Shown here: positions 49,261-59,271 of the stretch, piece by piece | Numbering within the stretch: the first letter of the stretch is position 1 | Layout of the letters: each line of letters opens with the position of its first letter | Assembly: GCF_000423745.1 (NCBI RefSeq) | Contig: NZ_AUIO01000013.1 | Span: 1-64,000 of the forward strand | From: Streptococcus plurextorum DSM 22810 | GTDB lineage: Bacteria > Bacillota > Bacilli > Lactobacillales > Streptococcaceae | Length of the DNA stretch: 64,000 nucleotides | Reading direction: 5' to 3' | Translations under genes and position numbers: made by a program | Notes under the pieces: generated by a model | Seen by the model: only the letters and a program-made list of their open reading frames with translations | Database searches by the model: none | What the model was told of the DNA's origin: nothing

Positions 49261-51219
49261 ATGAAAAATTTTCGTTTAGCCCCAATTCATTTTGTTTTGG
49301 TTGGTTTAATTTTTTTCGGTATTCTAGTGGTTAGTTTGCGCTTGGTACCGGGTGAAGTGGGTAGAATTTTTATATTTTTTGTAGTTGCATTGCTGATTAC
49401 TGCCCTGCTATTTTTTCAAAAATTATCTTACGATACAAGTGAGCTGAAGTTTTCAGAGGCTTCTAGTGATAAGACAGAGGAGAACTTAAAGAAAGTTCTC
49501 AACACCATGCCTGTTGGGGTTGTCAAATTTACTCCTGATTTATGGTCGGTTGAATGGTTCAATTCTTATGCTGAGCTTATTTTTGCGAATCAGAATGGAG
49601 AGTTTGATTTTACTTCCTTTCAGACGGTTTTGGAGGAACAACAGAAGTCTTCAAGTGCTATTAAAGTGATTCATGGTCGAAAATACAGTATTTCTGTAGA
49701 TTATGTCCTAGGGATGCTCTATTTTTATGATAACTTATCTGAAGAACGCTCAGGCGAAGCAGTATCAGAGTCAAGCCCTGTTATTGGTATTATCTCAGTA
49801 GATAATTATGATGATGCCATCAGTGGTTTGGCTGATGCGGATGTTTCACGTGTCAATGGTTCAATTGTTCGATTTGTGGCTAGTTTTTCTGAAAAACACC
49901 ATATTTTCTATCGCCGTGTTGACATGGATCGTTTCTATTTCTTTACAGATTATGCTGTATTGAGCCAACTGATTGCGGACAAATTTTCCATTTTGGGGGA
50001 ATTTCGAGAAGGGACAAAAGAGCTTGAATTTCCCTTAACCATAAGTATGGGAATCGCTTATGGTGAAGGTGGCCATGATGAAATTGGAGCCATTGCTCAA
50101 AAGAATCTCAATATGGCTATGGTGCGTGGTGGAGATCAGGTAGTTCTCAAAGAGAATGATGAACATAAGGACTTCAAGTATTTTGGTGGTGGGACGGTTT
50201 CGACAGTCAAACGTTCCCGCACAAGAACTCGTGCTATGATGACGGCTATATCAGACAAAATTAAATTAGCGGATAAAGTTTTTGTTATGGGACACCGAAA
50301 TCTGGATATGGATGCTCTAGGTTCTGCGATAGGTATGGAATTTTTTGCATCTAATATCATCGACAAGTCATATGCCATCTACGATGACACGCAAATGGCC
50401 CCAGATATTAGAAGGGCAATTGCGCGGTTGGAAGCCGATGGAAATAGCAACCTAATCACGGTTTCAGATGCGCTAGCTCACATTACAAAAGACTCACTGC
50501 TGATTATGGTAGACCATTCAAAAACATCTCTAACCTTGTCAAGGGACGTTTATGACAGCTTTAGTGAGGTCGTTGTGGTGGATCATCATCGTAGGGACGA
50601 AGATTTTCCACAGAATGCAGTGCTCAGTTTTATTGAGAGTGGTGCAAGTTCTGCCAGTGAGTTGGTTACCGAACTGATTCAGTTTCAAAATGCTAAGGCT
50701 AGGTTAAGTAAAATCCAAGCAAGCGTGCTGATGGCTGGTATTATGCTCGATACCAAAAACTTTTCAACACGTGTGACGAGTCGAACTTTTGATGTTGGTT
50801 CATATCTACGGACCTTGGGGAGTGATAGTGTTGAAATTCATAACATTTCAGCCACTGACTTTGAGGAATACCGAGCGGTTAACGAGCTGATTTTACGTGG
50901 TGAATTGCCTTGGGAGAAAATTATCATCGCAAGTGGTTCGGATGGTGAAGTTTACAGCAATGTGATTTCAAGCAAGGCTGCAGACACACTGTTGGAAATG
51001 TCTGGTATCGAGGCAGCTTTTGTTGTTACAAATGCTCCGAATGGTAAGGTTTCGATATCTGCCCGTAGTCGCAGTAAGATAAATGTTCAGCGCATCATGG
51101 AGGAGCTTGGCGGTGGTGGTCATTTCAATTTAGCTGCTTGTCAGCTAGAGGAGACCACAGTATCGGGAGCTCTGCTATTGCTTAAAGAAAAAATTCAGGA
51201 AGAATTAAAGGAGATTTAA
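49261..51219 (+). CDS. gdpP: Cyclic-di-AMP phosphodiesterase GdpP
   Basis: GdpP hydrolyses c-di-AMP and so sets potassium, osmotic and wall homeostasis. The 652-residue membrane protein has two N-terminal helices, a PAS-like domain, a degenerate GGDEF domain, then the DHH domain ([17 protein letters not shown] and MVDHSKTS and [11 protein letters not shown]) and a DHHA1 tail with [10 protein letters not shown] and [10 protein letters not shown]. Length is standard. It is followed by rplI after two bases. Confidence 0.95.
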   Translation: MKNFRLAPIHFVLVGLIFFGILVVSLRLVPGEVGRIFIFFVVALLITALLFFQKLSYDTSELKFSEASSDKTEENLKKVLNTMPVGVVKFTPDLWSVEWFNSYAELIFANQNGEFDFTSFQTVLEEQQKSSSAIKVIHGRKYSISVDYVLGMLYFYDNLSEERSGEAVSESSPVIGIISVDNYDDAISGLADADVSRVNGSIVRFVASFSEKHHIFYRRVDMDRFYFFTDYAVLSQLIADKFSILGEFREGTKELEFPLTISMGIAYGEGGHDEIGAIAQKNLNMAMVRGGDQVVLKENDEHKDFKYFGGGTVSTVKRSRTRTRAMMTAISDKIKLADKVFVMGHRNLDMDALGSAIGMEFFASNIIDKSYAIYDDTQMAPDIRRAIARLEADGNSNLITVSDALAHITKDSLLIMVDHSKTSLTLSRDVYDSFSEVVVVDHHRRDEDFPQNAVLSFIESGASSASELVTELIQFQNAKARLSKIQASVLMAGIMLDTKNFSTRVTSRTFDVGSYLRTLGSDSVEIHNISATDFEEYRAVNELILRGELPWEKIIIASGSDGEVYSNVISSKAADTLLEMSGIEAAFVVTNAPNGKVSISARSRSKINVQRIMEELGGGGHFNLAACQLEETTVSGALLLLKEKIQEELKEI

Positions 51220-51221
51220 AG

Positions 51222-51674
51222 ATGAAAGTAGTTTTTCTGCAAGATGTCAAAGGGCAAGGAAAAAAAGGAGAGATTAAAGAAGTTCCAACGGGTTATGCGC
51301 AAAACTTTTTAATCAAGAAAAACTTGGCAAAAGAAGCGACTTCTCAAGCCATTAGTGAATTGAAAGGCAAACAGCGTTCTGAGGAAAAGCATGCTGCTGA
51401 AGTTTTGGCAGAAGCTAAGCAATTGAAACTGGAGCTAGAAAAAGAAGAACATCGTGTTCAATTTATTGAAAAGATTGGTCCAGATGGACGGACGTTTGGA
51501 TCTATTACTGCCAAAAAATTAGCAGAAGAGTTGCAAAAGCAATTTGGTTTAAAAGTAGACAAACGTCATATTCAGATTGAACAGCCTATTCGTTCGGTAG
51601 GTCTTATCGAGGTGCCTATTAAACTTCATAAAGAAGTTAAGGGGCAAATCAAAATTCAGGTGAGGGAAGCATAG
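51222..51674 (+). CDS. rplI: 50S ribosomal protein L9
   Basis: The 150-residue product begins [20 protein letters not shown] with the conserved [10 protein letters not shown], a long connecting helix and the C-terminal domain ending KIQVREA. It is coupled to gdpP and followed by dnaB, the conserved gdpP-rplI-dnaB order. Confidence 0.97.
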   Translation: MKVVFLQDVKGQGKKGEIKEVPTGYAQNFLIKKNLAKEATSQAISELKGKQRSEEKHAAEVLAEAKQLKLELEKEEHRVQFIEKIGPDGRTFGSITAKKLAEELQKQFGLKVDKRHIQIEQPIRSVGLIEVPIKLHKEVKGQIKIQVREA

Positions 51675-51710
51675 TTTCCAGGAATCAACACATTATAAAG
51701 GAGGCAGATT

Positions 51711-53066
51711 TTGTCAGAAGTCCAAGAATTACGGGTTCAGCCACAAGATTTGCTGGCAGAACAGTCTGTTTTAGGTGCCATTTTCATTACACCTGATAAA
51801 TTGATTTCCGTCCGTGAATACATTGAGCCAGGTGATTTTTACAAGTACGCTCACCGGGTCATTTTTAAGGCTATGATTACTTTAAATGACCGCAATGAAG
51901 CCATTGATGCGACAACGGTGCGTTCCATATTAGATAGTGAGGGAGAACTTCAAAATATTGGAGGGATTTCTTACCTTGTCGAACTGGTCAATAGTGTTCC
52001 AACTTCGGCAAATGCAGAGTACTATGCTCAAATTGTTGCAGAGAAGGCCATGCTACGGCAGATTATTAAGCGTTTAACAGATACTGTAAATCAAGCTTAT
52101 GATGGTAGCAGTCCTTCAGAAGATATTATTGCTGGGGCAGAGAGAGCTCTAGTTGATATCAACGAGCGTAGTAACAGCAATGGCTTTCGTAAAATTTCAG
52201 ATGTTCTGAAACTTAATTATGAGAATTTGGAAGCTCGTTCGCACCAGACATCGGATGTTACAGGTCTTCCAACTGGCTTTAGAGACTTAGATCGGTTGAC
52301 AACAGGACTACATCCTGATCAGTTGGTTATTCTTGCTGCCCGACCGGCAGTTGGTAAGACAGCTTTCGTTTTAAACATTGCCCAAAATGTGGGGACCAAG
52401 CAACAAAAGCCAGTAGCCATATTTTCACTTGAAATGGGAGCAGAGAGTCTCGTTGACCGTATGTTGGCAGCAGAAGGGATGGTGGATTCTCATGCCTTGA
52501 GAACGGGTCAGCTAACGGATCAAGATTGGCAAAACGTGACGATGGCGCAAGGTGTTTTAGCCGAAGCTCCTATTTATATTGATGATACCCCTGGGATTAA
52601 GATTACGGAGATTCGTGCACGTTCTCGGAAGCTAGCTCAGGAAATGGGTGGGTTAGGTCTCATTGTCATTGACTATTTGCAGTTGATTACAGGGACACGA
52701 CCTGAGAACCGCCAACAAGAAGTTTCTGATATTTCGCGTCAGCTTAAGATTTTGGCAAAAGAACTGCGTGTGCCAGTGATTGCGCTGAGCCAGTTGTCGC
52801 GTGGTGTAGAACAAAGGCAAGATAAACGTCCAGTATTATCAGATATTCGCGAGTCTGGGTCAATCGAGCAGGATGCGGATATTGTAGCTTTCCTTTACCG
52901 AGATGACTACTACCGCAGAGAGGGAGATAGCCAAGAGGAAGTTGTCGAAGATAATACTATTGAGGTTATTTTAGAGAAAAACCGTGCGGGAGCACGTGGG
53001 ACGGTCAAACTTCTATTTCAAAAGGAATACAACAAGTTTTCAACAATTGCGCACTTTGAACCTTAA
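51711..53066 (+). CDS. dnaB: Replicative DNA helicase
   Basis: The hexameric helicase unwinds the fork. The 451-residue product has the N-terminal domain, the RecA-like core with Walker A ARPAVGKTAFVL and Walker B LIVIDYLQLI, and the loop region SRGVEQRQDKRPVLSDIRES. The start is TTG with AAAGGAGG ahead of it. Confidence 0.97.
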   Translation: MSEVQELRVQPQDLLAEQSVLGAIFITPDKLISVREYIEPGDFYKYAHRVIFKAMITLNDRNEAIDATTVRSILDSEGELQNIGGISYLVELVNSVPTSANAEYYAQIVAEKAMLRQIIKRLTDTVNQAYDGSSPSEDIIAGAERALVDINERSNSNGFRKISDVLKLNYENLEARSHQTSDVTGLPTGFRDLDRLTTGLHPDQLVILAARPAVGKTAFVLNIAQNVGTKQQKPVAIFSLEMGAESLVDRMLAAEGMVDSHALRTGQLTDQDWQNVTMAQGVLAEAPIYIDDTPGIKITEIRARSRKLAQEMGGLGLIVIDYLQLITGTRPENRQQEVSDISRQLKILAKELRVPVIALSQLSRGVEQRQDKRPVLSDIRESGSIEQDADIVAFLYRDDYYRREGDSQEEVVEDNTIEVILEKNRAGARGTVKLLFQKEYNKFSTIAHFEP

Positions 53067-53104
53067 GTCGCGTAGCTATTTACTAAAAGAGAAAAGAGAA
53101 CATT

Positions 53105-53410
53105 ATGAGTGATGCATTTGCCGATGTGGCAAAAATGAAAAAAATTAAAGAAGATATCAAAAATCATGAGGGGCAACTGGTGGAGTTGACCTTAGAGAAT
53201 GGTCGCAAGCGTGAGCGTAATCGTATTGGTCGCTTGACAGAAGTCTATCAGTCTCTTTTTATCGTCGAATTTACAGATGAGAGCCCTCAACCTGGAGTTG
53301 CCGCAAGTACGATGATTGAGTCTTACACCTATTCGGATATTTTAACGGAGAAAACCCTGATTCGTTACTTCGATGAGGAAGAGAGTGTCACGACTGAGGA
53401 AAACTTATAG
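53105..53410 (+). CDS. veg: Veg family protein
   Basis: The 101-residue product has the Veg sequence with HEGQLVELTLENGRKRERNR and GVLTEVYQSLFIVEF-like segment. The family is a small SH3-like protein; in Bacillus it promotes biofilm matrix expression. It lies 38 bases after dnaB. Confidence 0.88.
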   Translation: MSDAFADVAKMKKIKEDIKNHEGQLVELTLENGRKRERNRIGRLTEVYQSLFIVEFTDESPQPGVAASTMIESYTYSDILTEKTLIRYFDEEESVTTEENL

Positions 53411-53448
53411 AGAGTTGCAATAGATCCAGAAGATGACTCGAACGGAGA

Positions 53449-53472
53449 AATAACACCGTTGTCGGGTGTTTT
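53449..53472 (+). terminator. Terminator after veg
   Basis: AACACC and GGTGTT pair with a short loop, followed by TT. Confidence 0.6.
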
Positions 53473-53570
53473 GATACCAATAATAATGAAAGAAAAGAAA
53501 TCTTATAAAGTATTTTTCCAAAAAAGTGGGTCATTTCGGCAAAAAAAACTTAAAATAAGCTAAAAAAATG

Positions 53571-53599
53571 TTGACAGAATCGATTATCTAGTATATAAT
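53571..53599 (+). promoter_or_regulatory. Promoter of the LPKTS protein gene
   Basis: TTGACA (53571-53576), a 17-base spacer and TATAAT (53594-53599) give a near-perfect vegetative promoter, so the gene is probably highly expressed. Confidence 0.85.
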
Positions 53600-53657
53600 T
53601 CAATTATCTACAGTAGGTAGACTATTAAAAAAAATAACTAAAGGGAGTTTTTTTATT

Positions 53658-54347
53658 ATGAAAAAATCACTTGTAACGCTTGTAGCAGCAGCTACACTTG
53701 TAGCAGCAGTAGCTCCAGCAACAACTGTATTCGCAAACAACACTTACAACGTTGAGTCACAAAAAGCTGACGCTATCGTTGCTGAGTTGGGACGTGAGTA
53801 TGCTTTGGCATACGCAAATGCAGCTTCTGCAAAAGTAGCTTCTGAAACAACTGCACTTATCTTGAGCGATGCACAAAAAGATCGTGATGCAGTTTACACT
53901 GCTGAAGATGCAAAAGTAAAAGCAGCTAAAGATGCTCTTGAAGCAGCTAACACTGCATGGGCAAACGCTAAAATTGCAGCGTCTGAGCAATACCCAGCTG
54001 GTTCAACTGATTACAATGCAGCAGTAACAGCAGCAGACGTTCAATACGCACCTGCAGCTAAAGCAGCTGAAGATGTATTGGCTGATGTTACTACAAAAGC
54101 TAACGAAGCTAAAGCTAAAGCAGATAAAGCTGTAGCAGACGCACAAGCTGACTTTGATAAAGCTCAAGCAGAATTGGCAGCAGCAGTAGCAGCTAAAGAA
54201 GCTGCTTACAACAAAGCTATCAACGCTGGTGCAAAAGCAGCTGATCTTAAAGCAGCTGAAACTTCAGCACCTGCAGCTCCAGCTAAAGCAGCAGAAAAAG
54301 CAGCTACTGGTGCTAAAACACTTCCAAAAACAAGCGCAGTTAAATAA
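53658..54347 (+). CDS. Secreted alanine-rich protein ending in LPKTS
   Basis: The 229-residue protein has a signal peptide ending VFA (about 24-26), a long Ala/Lys-rich helical region with coiled-coil pattern (about 60-200), and a C-terminus that stops four residues after LPKTS (about 222-226; the last residues are LPKTSAVK). A normal sortase signal would continue with a hydrophobic segment and basic tail, neither of which is present. Codons are biased to GCA and GCT. GGGAG precedes the ATG, and the next gene is a class B sortase. I recognise no family. Confidence 0.8.
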   Translation: MKKSLVTLVAAATLVAAVAPATTVFANNTYNVESQKADAIVAELGREYALAYANAASAKVASETTALILSDAQKDRDAVYTAEDAKVKAAKDALEAANTAWANAKIAASEQYPAGSTDYNAAVTAADVQYAPAAKAAEDVLADVTTKANEAKAKADKAVADAQADFDKAQAELAAAVAAKEAAYNKAINAGAKAADLKAAETSAPAAPAKAAEKAATGAKTLPKTSAVK

Positions 54348-54367
54348 TTTTAACGCAGCTGTGAATA

Positions 54368-54398
54368 AAGTTGCCGGAAACGGTAACTTTATTTTTTT
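54368..54398 (+). terminator. Hairpin between the LPKTS gene and the sortase gene
   Basis: AAAGTTGCC and GGTAACTTT pair with a short loop, followed by ATTTTTTT. It may attenuate transcription so that the secreted protein is made in excess over the sortase. Confidence 0.75.
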
Positions 54399-54413
54399 AA
54401 GGAAATAAAGAAT

Positions 54414-55250
54414 ATGAGACGTAAACAAAATAAAAAGAATAAGTTAGTTGTTTGGTTGCTAGGTTTCTTAGCTGTTGTCGTGGTGGCTGTAGCAGGAGCT
54501 TTTGCACTCCAAGGTGGTAAAAAAGCAACTTCTACTACCGCTACAACAACACAAACAACTCAGACAACAGAAGCTGAGTCGACCTATCAGCCTTCTCAAG
54601 AAGAGAAAGATTACCTAGCTCAAAAGTTTGCAGGATTGTCCGCGACAAACTCGGATACTATTGCTTATCTTTATGCACCTGGTACAAAACTAGATGAACC
54701 TGTCGTGCAAACAACTGATAACGCAACTTATCTAGATAAAACTTTTGAAGGTGGTCACGAGCCATATATGGGAACTGTTTTTATGGATATGGATAATTCT
54801 AAAACTTTTTCTGATAGTTTAACATGGCTTTTTGGACATGCGCGAGGTAGTAAGGTTCCAGATAACCGTATGTTTAATGATGTGAACTTCTACGATGATC
54901 AAACCTTCTTCAATGAACACCCATATATTGTGGTTGAAACCCCAGAGCGTACCTACTACTATGAAGCTGCATTTCTGATTATTGTTCCGGAAGATACAGC
55001 TTTTTACAGGACATCATTTGATAGCAAAAAGCAATTTAAAGAGCAATTACAGGCAGTGTCTGAAATGGCACATACAAAGAGTGCCTCTATCACTATCGAT
55101 GAGGATGATAAGTATCTTGTTCTGTCAACCTGTCGTGAAGAGGATGAAACCATTCGTTCCAATCTCTACTGCCGTCTGATTCCAGATTCTGAGATGGAAG
55201 CATTTTTGGCTAAGAATAAAGATTCATTGGCTTATCAACCAACGCGATAA
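54414..55250 (+). CDS. Class B sortase
   Basis: The 278-residue transpeptidase has an N-terminal membrane anchor (about 11-32), a Thr-rich linker, and the sortase fold with the catalytic histidine in LFGHARG (His142) and the catalytic cysteine in LVLSTC (Cys240), followed by arginine R248 or R254 for the third catalytic residue. The layout, with cysteine after VLSTC and a GHARG motif, matches class B rather than class A. It lies 66 bases behind the LPKTS protein gene. Confidence 0.88.
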   Translation: MRRKQNKKNKLVVWLLGFLAVVVVAVAGAFALQGGKKATSTTATTTQTTQTTEAESTYQPSQEEKDYLAQKFAGLSATNSDTIAYLYAPGTKLDEPVVQTTDNATYLDKTFEGGHEPYMGTVFMDMDNSKTFSDSLTWLFGHARGSKVPDNRMFNDVNFYDDQTFFNEHPYIVVETPERTYYYEAAFLIIVPEDTAFYRTSFDSKKQFKEQLQAVSEMAHTKSASITIDEDDKYLVLSTCREEDETIRSNLYCRLIPDSEMEAFLAKNKDSLAYQPTR

Positions 55251-55281
55251 TCTTAATATTTAGTCTTTATCTATAGACTAG

Positions 55282-55306
55282 AGCAACGGTTATACCGTTG
55301 CTTTTT
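55282..55306 (+). terminator. Terminator after the sortase gene
   Basis: AGCAACGG and CCGTTGCT pair with a TTATA loop, followed by five T residues. Confidence 0.85.
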
Positions 55307-55381
55307 ATGTTATATTTTTGAAATATCGAGGCTAATCTTAACCTATTTTCTAGCCAATGCAGTCTACCTCTAACAAATGAC

Positions 55382-55592
55382 TTTACAATTTTTTTATTTA
55401 TGATATAATAATCTTTGTGTGAAATAACAGCAGGGCAAAATGAAGCTCGTCAACAGAAGGTTGCTAATAAGAGTAATCGTTGCTGTTTAGATGAAGGCCT
55501 TCTGCACGAATCAGGTTTGCTTAAAGGGTTATTTCCTCAAAGAATAGAAATAGTTTTGCTATTTCTCAAAATATCTAGAGGAGGACATTTTA
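55382..55592 (+). promoter_or_regulatory. Promoter and long leader of rpsD
   Basis: TTTACA (55382-55387), a 16-base spacer and TATAAT (55404-55409) start an untranslated leader of about 175 bases before rpsD. It has the complementary segments AACAGCAG and CTGCT-like TTGCTGTT, and a TATTTCTC/AGAAATAG pair. Ribosomal protein S4 represses its own synthesis through such leaders in other bacteria; direct evidence is lacking here. AGAGGAGG precedes the ATG. Confidence 0.6.
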
Positions 55593-56204
55593 ATGTCACG
55601 TTATACAGGTCCATCATGGAAACAAGCTCGTCGTCTTGGCCTTTCACTTACAGGTACAGGTAAAGAATTGGCACGTCGTAACTACGTACCAGGTCAACAC
55701 GGTCCAAACAACCGTTCAAAACTTTCTGAGTACGGTTTGCAATTAGCTGAGAAGCAAAAACTACGTTTCTCATACGGTTTGGGTGAAAAGCAATTCCGTA
55801 ACCTTTTCGTACAAGCAACTAAAATTAAGACAGGTACTGTCGGTTTTAACTTCATGACGCTGCTTGAGCGCCGTCTTGACAATGTTGTTTACCGTCTTGG
55901 TCTTGCGACTACTCGTCGTCAAGCACGTCAATTTGTAAACCATGGACATATCCTTGTTGATGGTAAACGTGTTGATATCCCATCATATCGTGTTGAAGTT
56001 GGTCAAGTCATCTCAGTTCGTGAGAAATCTGCTAAAGTACCAGCTATCCTTGAAGCAGTTGAAGCAATCGTTGGTCGCCCAGCTTTTGTATCATTTGATG
56101 CAGAAAAACTTGAAGGTTCATTGACTCGTCTTCCAGAACGCGACGAGATCAACCCAGAAATCAACGAAGCACTTGTCGTTGAATTCTACAACAAAATGCT
56201 TTAA
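55593..56204 (+). CDS. rpsD: 30S ribosomal protein S4
   Basis: The 203-residue product begins [20 protein letters not shown] and contains the S4 domain ([19 protein letters not shown]). It nucleates 30S assembly on 16S rRNA. Monocistronic with a terminator downstream. Confidence 0.98.
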   Translation: MSRYTGPSWKQARRLGLSLTGTGKELARRNYVPGQHGPNNRSKLSEYGLQLAEKQKLRFSYGLGEKQFRNLFVQATKIKTGTVGFNFMTLLERRLDNVVYRLGLATTRRQARQFVNHGHILVDGKRVDIPSYRVEVGQVISVREKSAKVPAILEAVEAIVGRPAFVSFDAEKLEGSLTRLPERDEINPEINEALVVEFYNKML

Positions 56205-56222
56205 TTTTAAGATTAGCATTAC

Positions 56223-56250
56223 AAAAGTCAGCATTATGGCTGGCTTTTTA
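56223..56250 (+). terminator. Terminator after rpsD
   Basis: AAAAGTCAGC and GCTGGCTTTTT pair around ATTATG, followed by T residues. Confidence 0.7.
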
Positions 56251-56386
56251 GTTTACTCTAGCCCGACCTTGACTCGTACTTGGAAAGATAGTGGAAAAAC
56301 TGGGCTAAATATGGTATCATAGATAGGATATTTAGGAGCTATCTATGTCCTAATGAGGTTTAATAGATAAGCCCTGAGGAGTAAAT

Positions 56387-57400
56387 ATGACATTATTAAC
56401 GGTTGCCATCCCCTCATATAATGCTAGTGAATACTTGCACTATTGTGTCAATTCTCTAGTTATTGGGGGGAATCAGGTCGAAATATTGATTATCAATGAT
56501 GGCTCGAGTGATGATACTGCGGAGATTGGTGCTCGTTTAGAGACACAATTTGCTAATGTTCGTTTAATCAATCAAGAAAACAAGGGGCATGGCGGAGCGG
56601 TCAATACAGGACTTCGAGAAGCTAAGGGTAAGTATTTTAAAGTGGTTGACAGTGATGACTGGGTTGATAGTCGCGCTTATCTTAAAATTTTGGAAGCCTT
56701 GACACAGTTGGAGACAGAAAAAACACCAGTTGATGCTTTTATCTCAAATTTTGTCTACGAAAAAGAAGGTCTATCTCGCAAGAAAAGTATGCGCTATGAT
56801 GGCATTTTGCCTGAGGGGCGTGTCTTTGGTTGGAATGATATTGGGGATTTTGGTAGAGGGCAGTATATGATGATGCATTCGCTCATTTACCGTACAGATC
56901 TTCTGCGTCAAGTTGGTTTTGCTTTGCCCGAACATACGTTTTATGTGGACAATCTTTTTGTCTTTACGCCTCTACAAGCTGTCGAAAGACTCTACTACCT
57001 TCCTGTTGACTTTTACCGTTACTTTATCGGGCGTGACGATCAGTCGGTCAATGAAAAGGTTATGATTAAACGAATTGATCAGCAGATTAAGGTCAATAAA
57101 CTCTTGGTAGATCAGTTTGAGGGAGAAGCTATTGAGAATGATAAGTTGCGCAGCTATCTACTTAATCATCTCGAGATTACGACGGTTATTTCGAGTGCTC
57201 TTCTCAATCGTGCTGGAAAAGCGGAGCATTTGGCCAAAAAGCAAGAACTGTGGAGCTATATTAAGGAAACCAAGCCTAAGCTCTATCGGTCAATCCGTAA
57301 TGGGCTTTTGGGACAGTTGGTCAAACCATCGGTCTACCCAAGCCGTAAGGTGGCTAACGGAGTTTATCGCTTGGTGCGAAGGATTTATGGCTTTAACTAG
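56387..57400 (+). CDS. Family 2 glycosyltransferase
   Basis: The 337-residue protein has the GT-A fold signature: TVAIPSYNASEYLHYCV at the start, NDGSSDDTAEI, and the metal-binding DXD-like motif VDSDDW near residue 85. No membrane helix is obvious. It transfers a sugar from a nucleotide donor to an acceptor that cannot be read from the sequence, probably in surface polysaccharide or glycolipid synthesis. It stands alone, with GAGGAG ahead of the ATG. Confidence 0.88.
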   Translation: MTLLTVAIPSYNASEYLHYCVNSLVIGGNQVEILIINDGSSDDTAEIGARLETQFANVRLINQENKGHGGAVNTGLREAKGKYFKVVDSDDWVDSRAYLKILEALTQLETEKTPVDAFISNFVYEKEGLSRKKSMRYDGILPEGRVFGWNDIGDFGRGQYMMMHSLIYRTDLLRQVGFALPEHTFYVDNLFVFTPLQAVERLYYLPVDFYRYFIGRDDQSVNEKVMIKRIDQQIKVNKLLVDQFEGEAIENDKLRSYLLNHLEITTVISSALLNRAGKAEHLAKKQELWSYIKETKPKLYRSIRNGLLGQLVKPSVYPSRKVANGVYRLVRRIYGFN

Positions 57401-57433
57401 AAAATCACCTTCAATATGAAGGTGATTTTCTTC
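57401..57433. terminator. Bidirectional terminator
   Basis: AAAATCACCTTCA and GAAGGTGATTTTC pair with an ATAT loop between convergent genes. Confidence 0.85.
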
Positions 57434-57434
57434 T

Positions 57435-58556
57435 TTAATGAATAGCAATACTTCCATACTGACTGTTGATAATGAGTTCTGCTTTTGGATTTTCAACAGT
57501 TTTATGATAATGGCTACTTTCTTCCTTGGTCACGATATCTGGATGATCGGTTTGATGATCTAGTGTGATTGTGCCATTTGCTGTTTGTAAGGTAAGATTT
57601 GTATGTTTACGGCTGTCCGTTGTCAATCCTAAGTCAACAACAGTCTCTGGTCCAGAGATATTGATGTTGCCTGCAAGAGTTAGGTTGCGTCCGCTAATTT
57701 CCCCAGCTCCCTTAAAGGTCAGATTCTCGATAGAGCTATCTGCCAATGAAAGAGAAACACCATAACTGTAGTAGTATGTTTCTTCTTCCCAGTCGCTATC
57801 TGTAGTGTCTGGATAGGTTTCTTGAAGGGCATTGTCAAACGAGATGTTTTTAAATGTGGAAGTATCAGCGGATAGGTGTGAAGAGAAGTTTGGGAATTGG
57901 ATGTTTTCTAATTGCGAGTCTGAAATGTAGAGACTTCCTAGGTGTTCGAAAGTTAGGTTAGTTAAGGTACTTCCATCAACTTGAGCACCTTCAATACCTG
58001 TCAGAGAGCCAGACTTGATGGTGGTGTTAACGATATATCCAAGTGAGCCAGAAGTATTGATTTCATTGATGGTAAGGTTGACGAGTGCCGAGTTGAGAGA
58101 CATAAAATTCCCAGATAATTTATCGATTGTCATGTCTTTTGGGACGGTAATGGTAATCTGAGAATACTGGCCTCTACTTTGGTGTTCGTTTAGCACATAG
58201 CCGCCAGCTTCCATAAATCCTGTGATGATACTACCACGTGAGTTTTGCGAAAGATTTAGTGTATCACCTGATTGGGTGACCTCTGTTTCTGGTAAAAACT
58301 TAGGATGGTTGTAATAAGTGACAGTTACTTTCTCTACATCCCCGCCTTGTATGGTGACATCACGAAAGGTTGACACATCAATTGCTTTGACGTGATCAAA
58401 GGTGAGAGTGGTTATTTTAGCCTTTGTATTGGCTTTGATGCCGTCAATTCCTCCTGCTGTAGCACCAAAGCTAAGGAGTGAAAAACCAACTAAGAGACTG
58501 CCTAGTCCGAAAAATAATAGGTATTTCCACTTGGTGGATAATGGTTTAGTTTTCAT
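57435..58556 (-). CDS. DUF4097 family surface-associated protein
   Basis: The 373-residue product has an N-terminal membrane helix (about 11-33) and a long beta-helix-like repetitive region with many short hydrophobic strands (DUF4097 type), such as LTNLTFEHLGSLYISDSQLE. Proteins of this kind are LiaF-like envelope-stress components or adhesins. It overlaps the DUF1700 gene by 11 bases and is the last gene of the PadR operon. Confidence 0.82.
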   Translation of the reverse strand: MKTKPLSTKWKYLLFFGLGSLLVGFSLLSFGATAGGIDGIKANTKAKITTLTFDHVKAIDVSTFRDVTIQGGDVEKVTVTYYNHPKFLPETEVTQSGDTLNLSQNSRGSIITGFMEAGGYVLNEHQSRGQYSQITITVPKDMTIDKLSGNFMSLNSALVNLTINEINTSGSLGYIVNTTIKSGSLTGIEGAQVDGSTLTNLTFEHLGSLYISDSQLENIQFPNFSSHLSADTSTFKNISFDNALQETYPDTTDSDWEEETYYYSYGVSLSLADSSIENLTFKGAGEISGRNLTLAGNINISGPETVVDLGLTTDSRKHTNLTLQTANGTITLDHQTDHPDIVTKEESSHYHKTVENPKAELIINSQYGSIAIH

Positions 58557-59271
58557 GAGATTTCCTCCATTTTAGCTTACTGATGAGGTTGGAGATGGCT
58601 TTGTATAAATGTTTTCGTTTTTTCCAGAAATCGGCTAGGGTTTTGCTCAGCCATTTTCCAAAAGCCATAAGGAAGCGACCGTAGAGTTTGGATAAATAAA
58701 GGCTTGCTAGAAAGAGTAGAACGCTGACACCGATGGCAAGGAAGAATCCTCCAATCCCCATGGTCATTGCTGGCCAAGAGTTGTTAAAGAGTGTCAGACT
58801 TTCACCTAAGGTGACAAAAGCGACCAGAATAGCTGATGCTGATAGAACAAATCCTGTAAATAATAGGGCTGCAAGTGTGATGATGAGGCCAATGACAAAG
58901 CTCAAAGCCGCAATAACAATGGCACCAAAAGTGAATAAGACTCCAAGAGCAATCAGCGCGATAGTAAAGAGGACGGGAGATGCCATAACGATCAAAGCAA
59001 TCCAGAGGGCAATCTCTTTGCCACTTCGTGGTATTTTTGAGGTTTCTATTGTTCTTGCTTCTTCGGAGCCTTGCTCCTTGCCAAGCACATTTGCTAGAAT
59101 ATCTCGGGCCGCTTCGTGTGGTGTGCCGAGTTCTTCTATAATGTCTGCTTCGTTTTCGGATCCAGCTTCATCAAAGTATTCGATAAAGTAGTCCATGGCC
59201 TCTTGGAAGTCTTTTTTAGGTAGGGCGCTCAATTCTTTTTCGAGCAGGGCTAAATACTCAGTTCTTGTCAT
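58546..59271 (-). CDS. DUF1700/HAAS-type membrane protein
   Basis: The 241-residue product has a cytoplasmic N-terminal HAAS domain (MTRTEYLALLEKELSALPKK, with EELGTPHEAARDIL), then several hydrophobic segments (about 90-190) and a basic tail. Families of this type transmit envelope status in operons with PadR regulators. It overlaps padR by 14 bases. Confidence 0.85.
   Translation of the reverse strand: MTRTEYLALLEKELSALPKKDFQEAMDYFIEYFDEAGSENEADIIEELGTPHEAARDILANVLGKEQGSEEARTIETSKIPRSGKEIALWIALIVMASPVLFTIALIALGVLFTFGAIVIAALSFVIGLIITLAALLFTGFVLSASAILVAFVTLGESLTLFNNSWPAMTMGIGGFFLAIGVSVLLFLASLYLSKLYGRFLMAFGKWLSKTLADFWKKRKHLYKAISNLISKLKWRKSHEN

Noticed and set aside
55415..55663. An 82-codon open frame covering the rpsD leader
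   Set aside because: It overlaps the rpsD start in another frame, and the leader has RNA-like complementarity rather than coding character.
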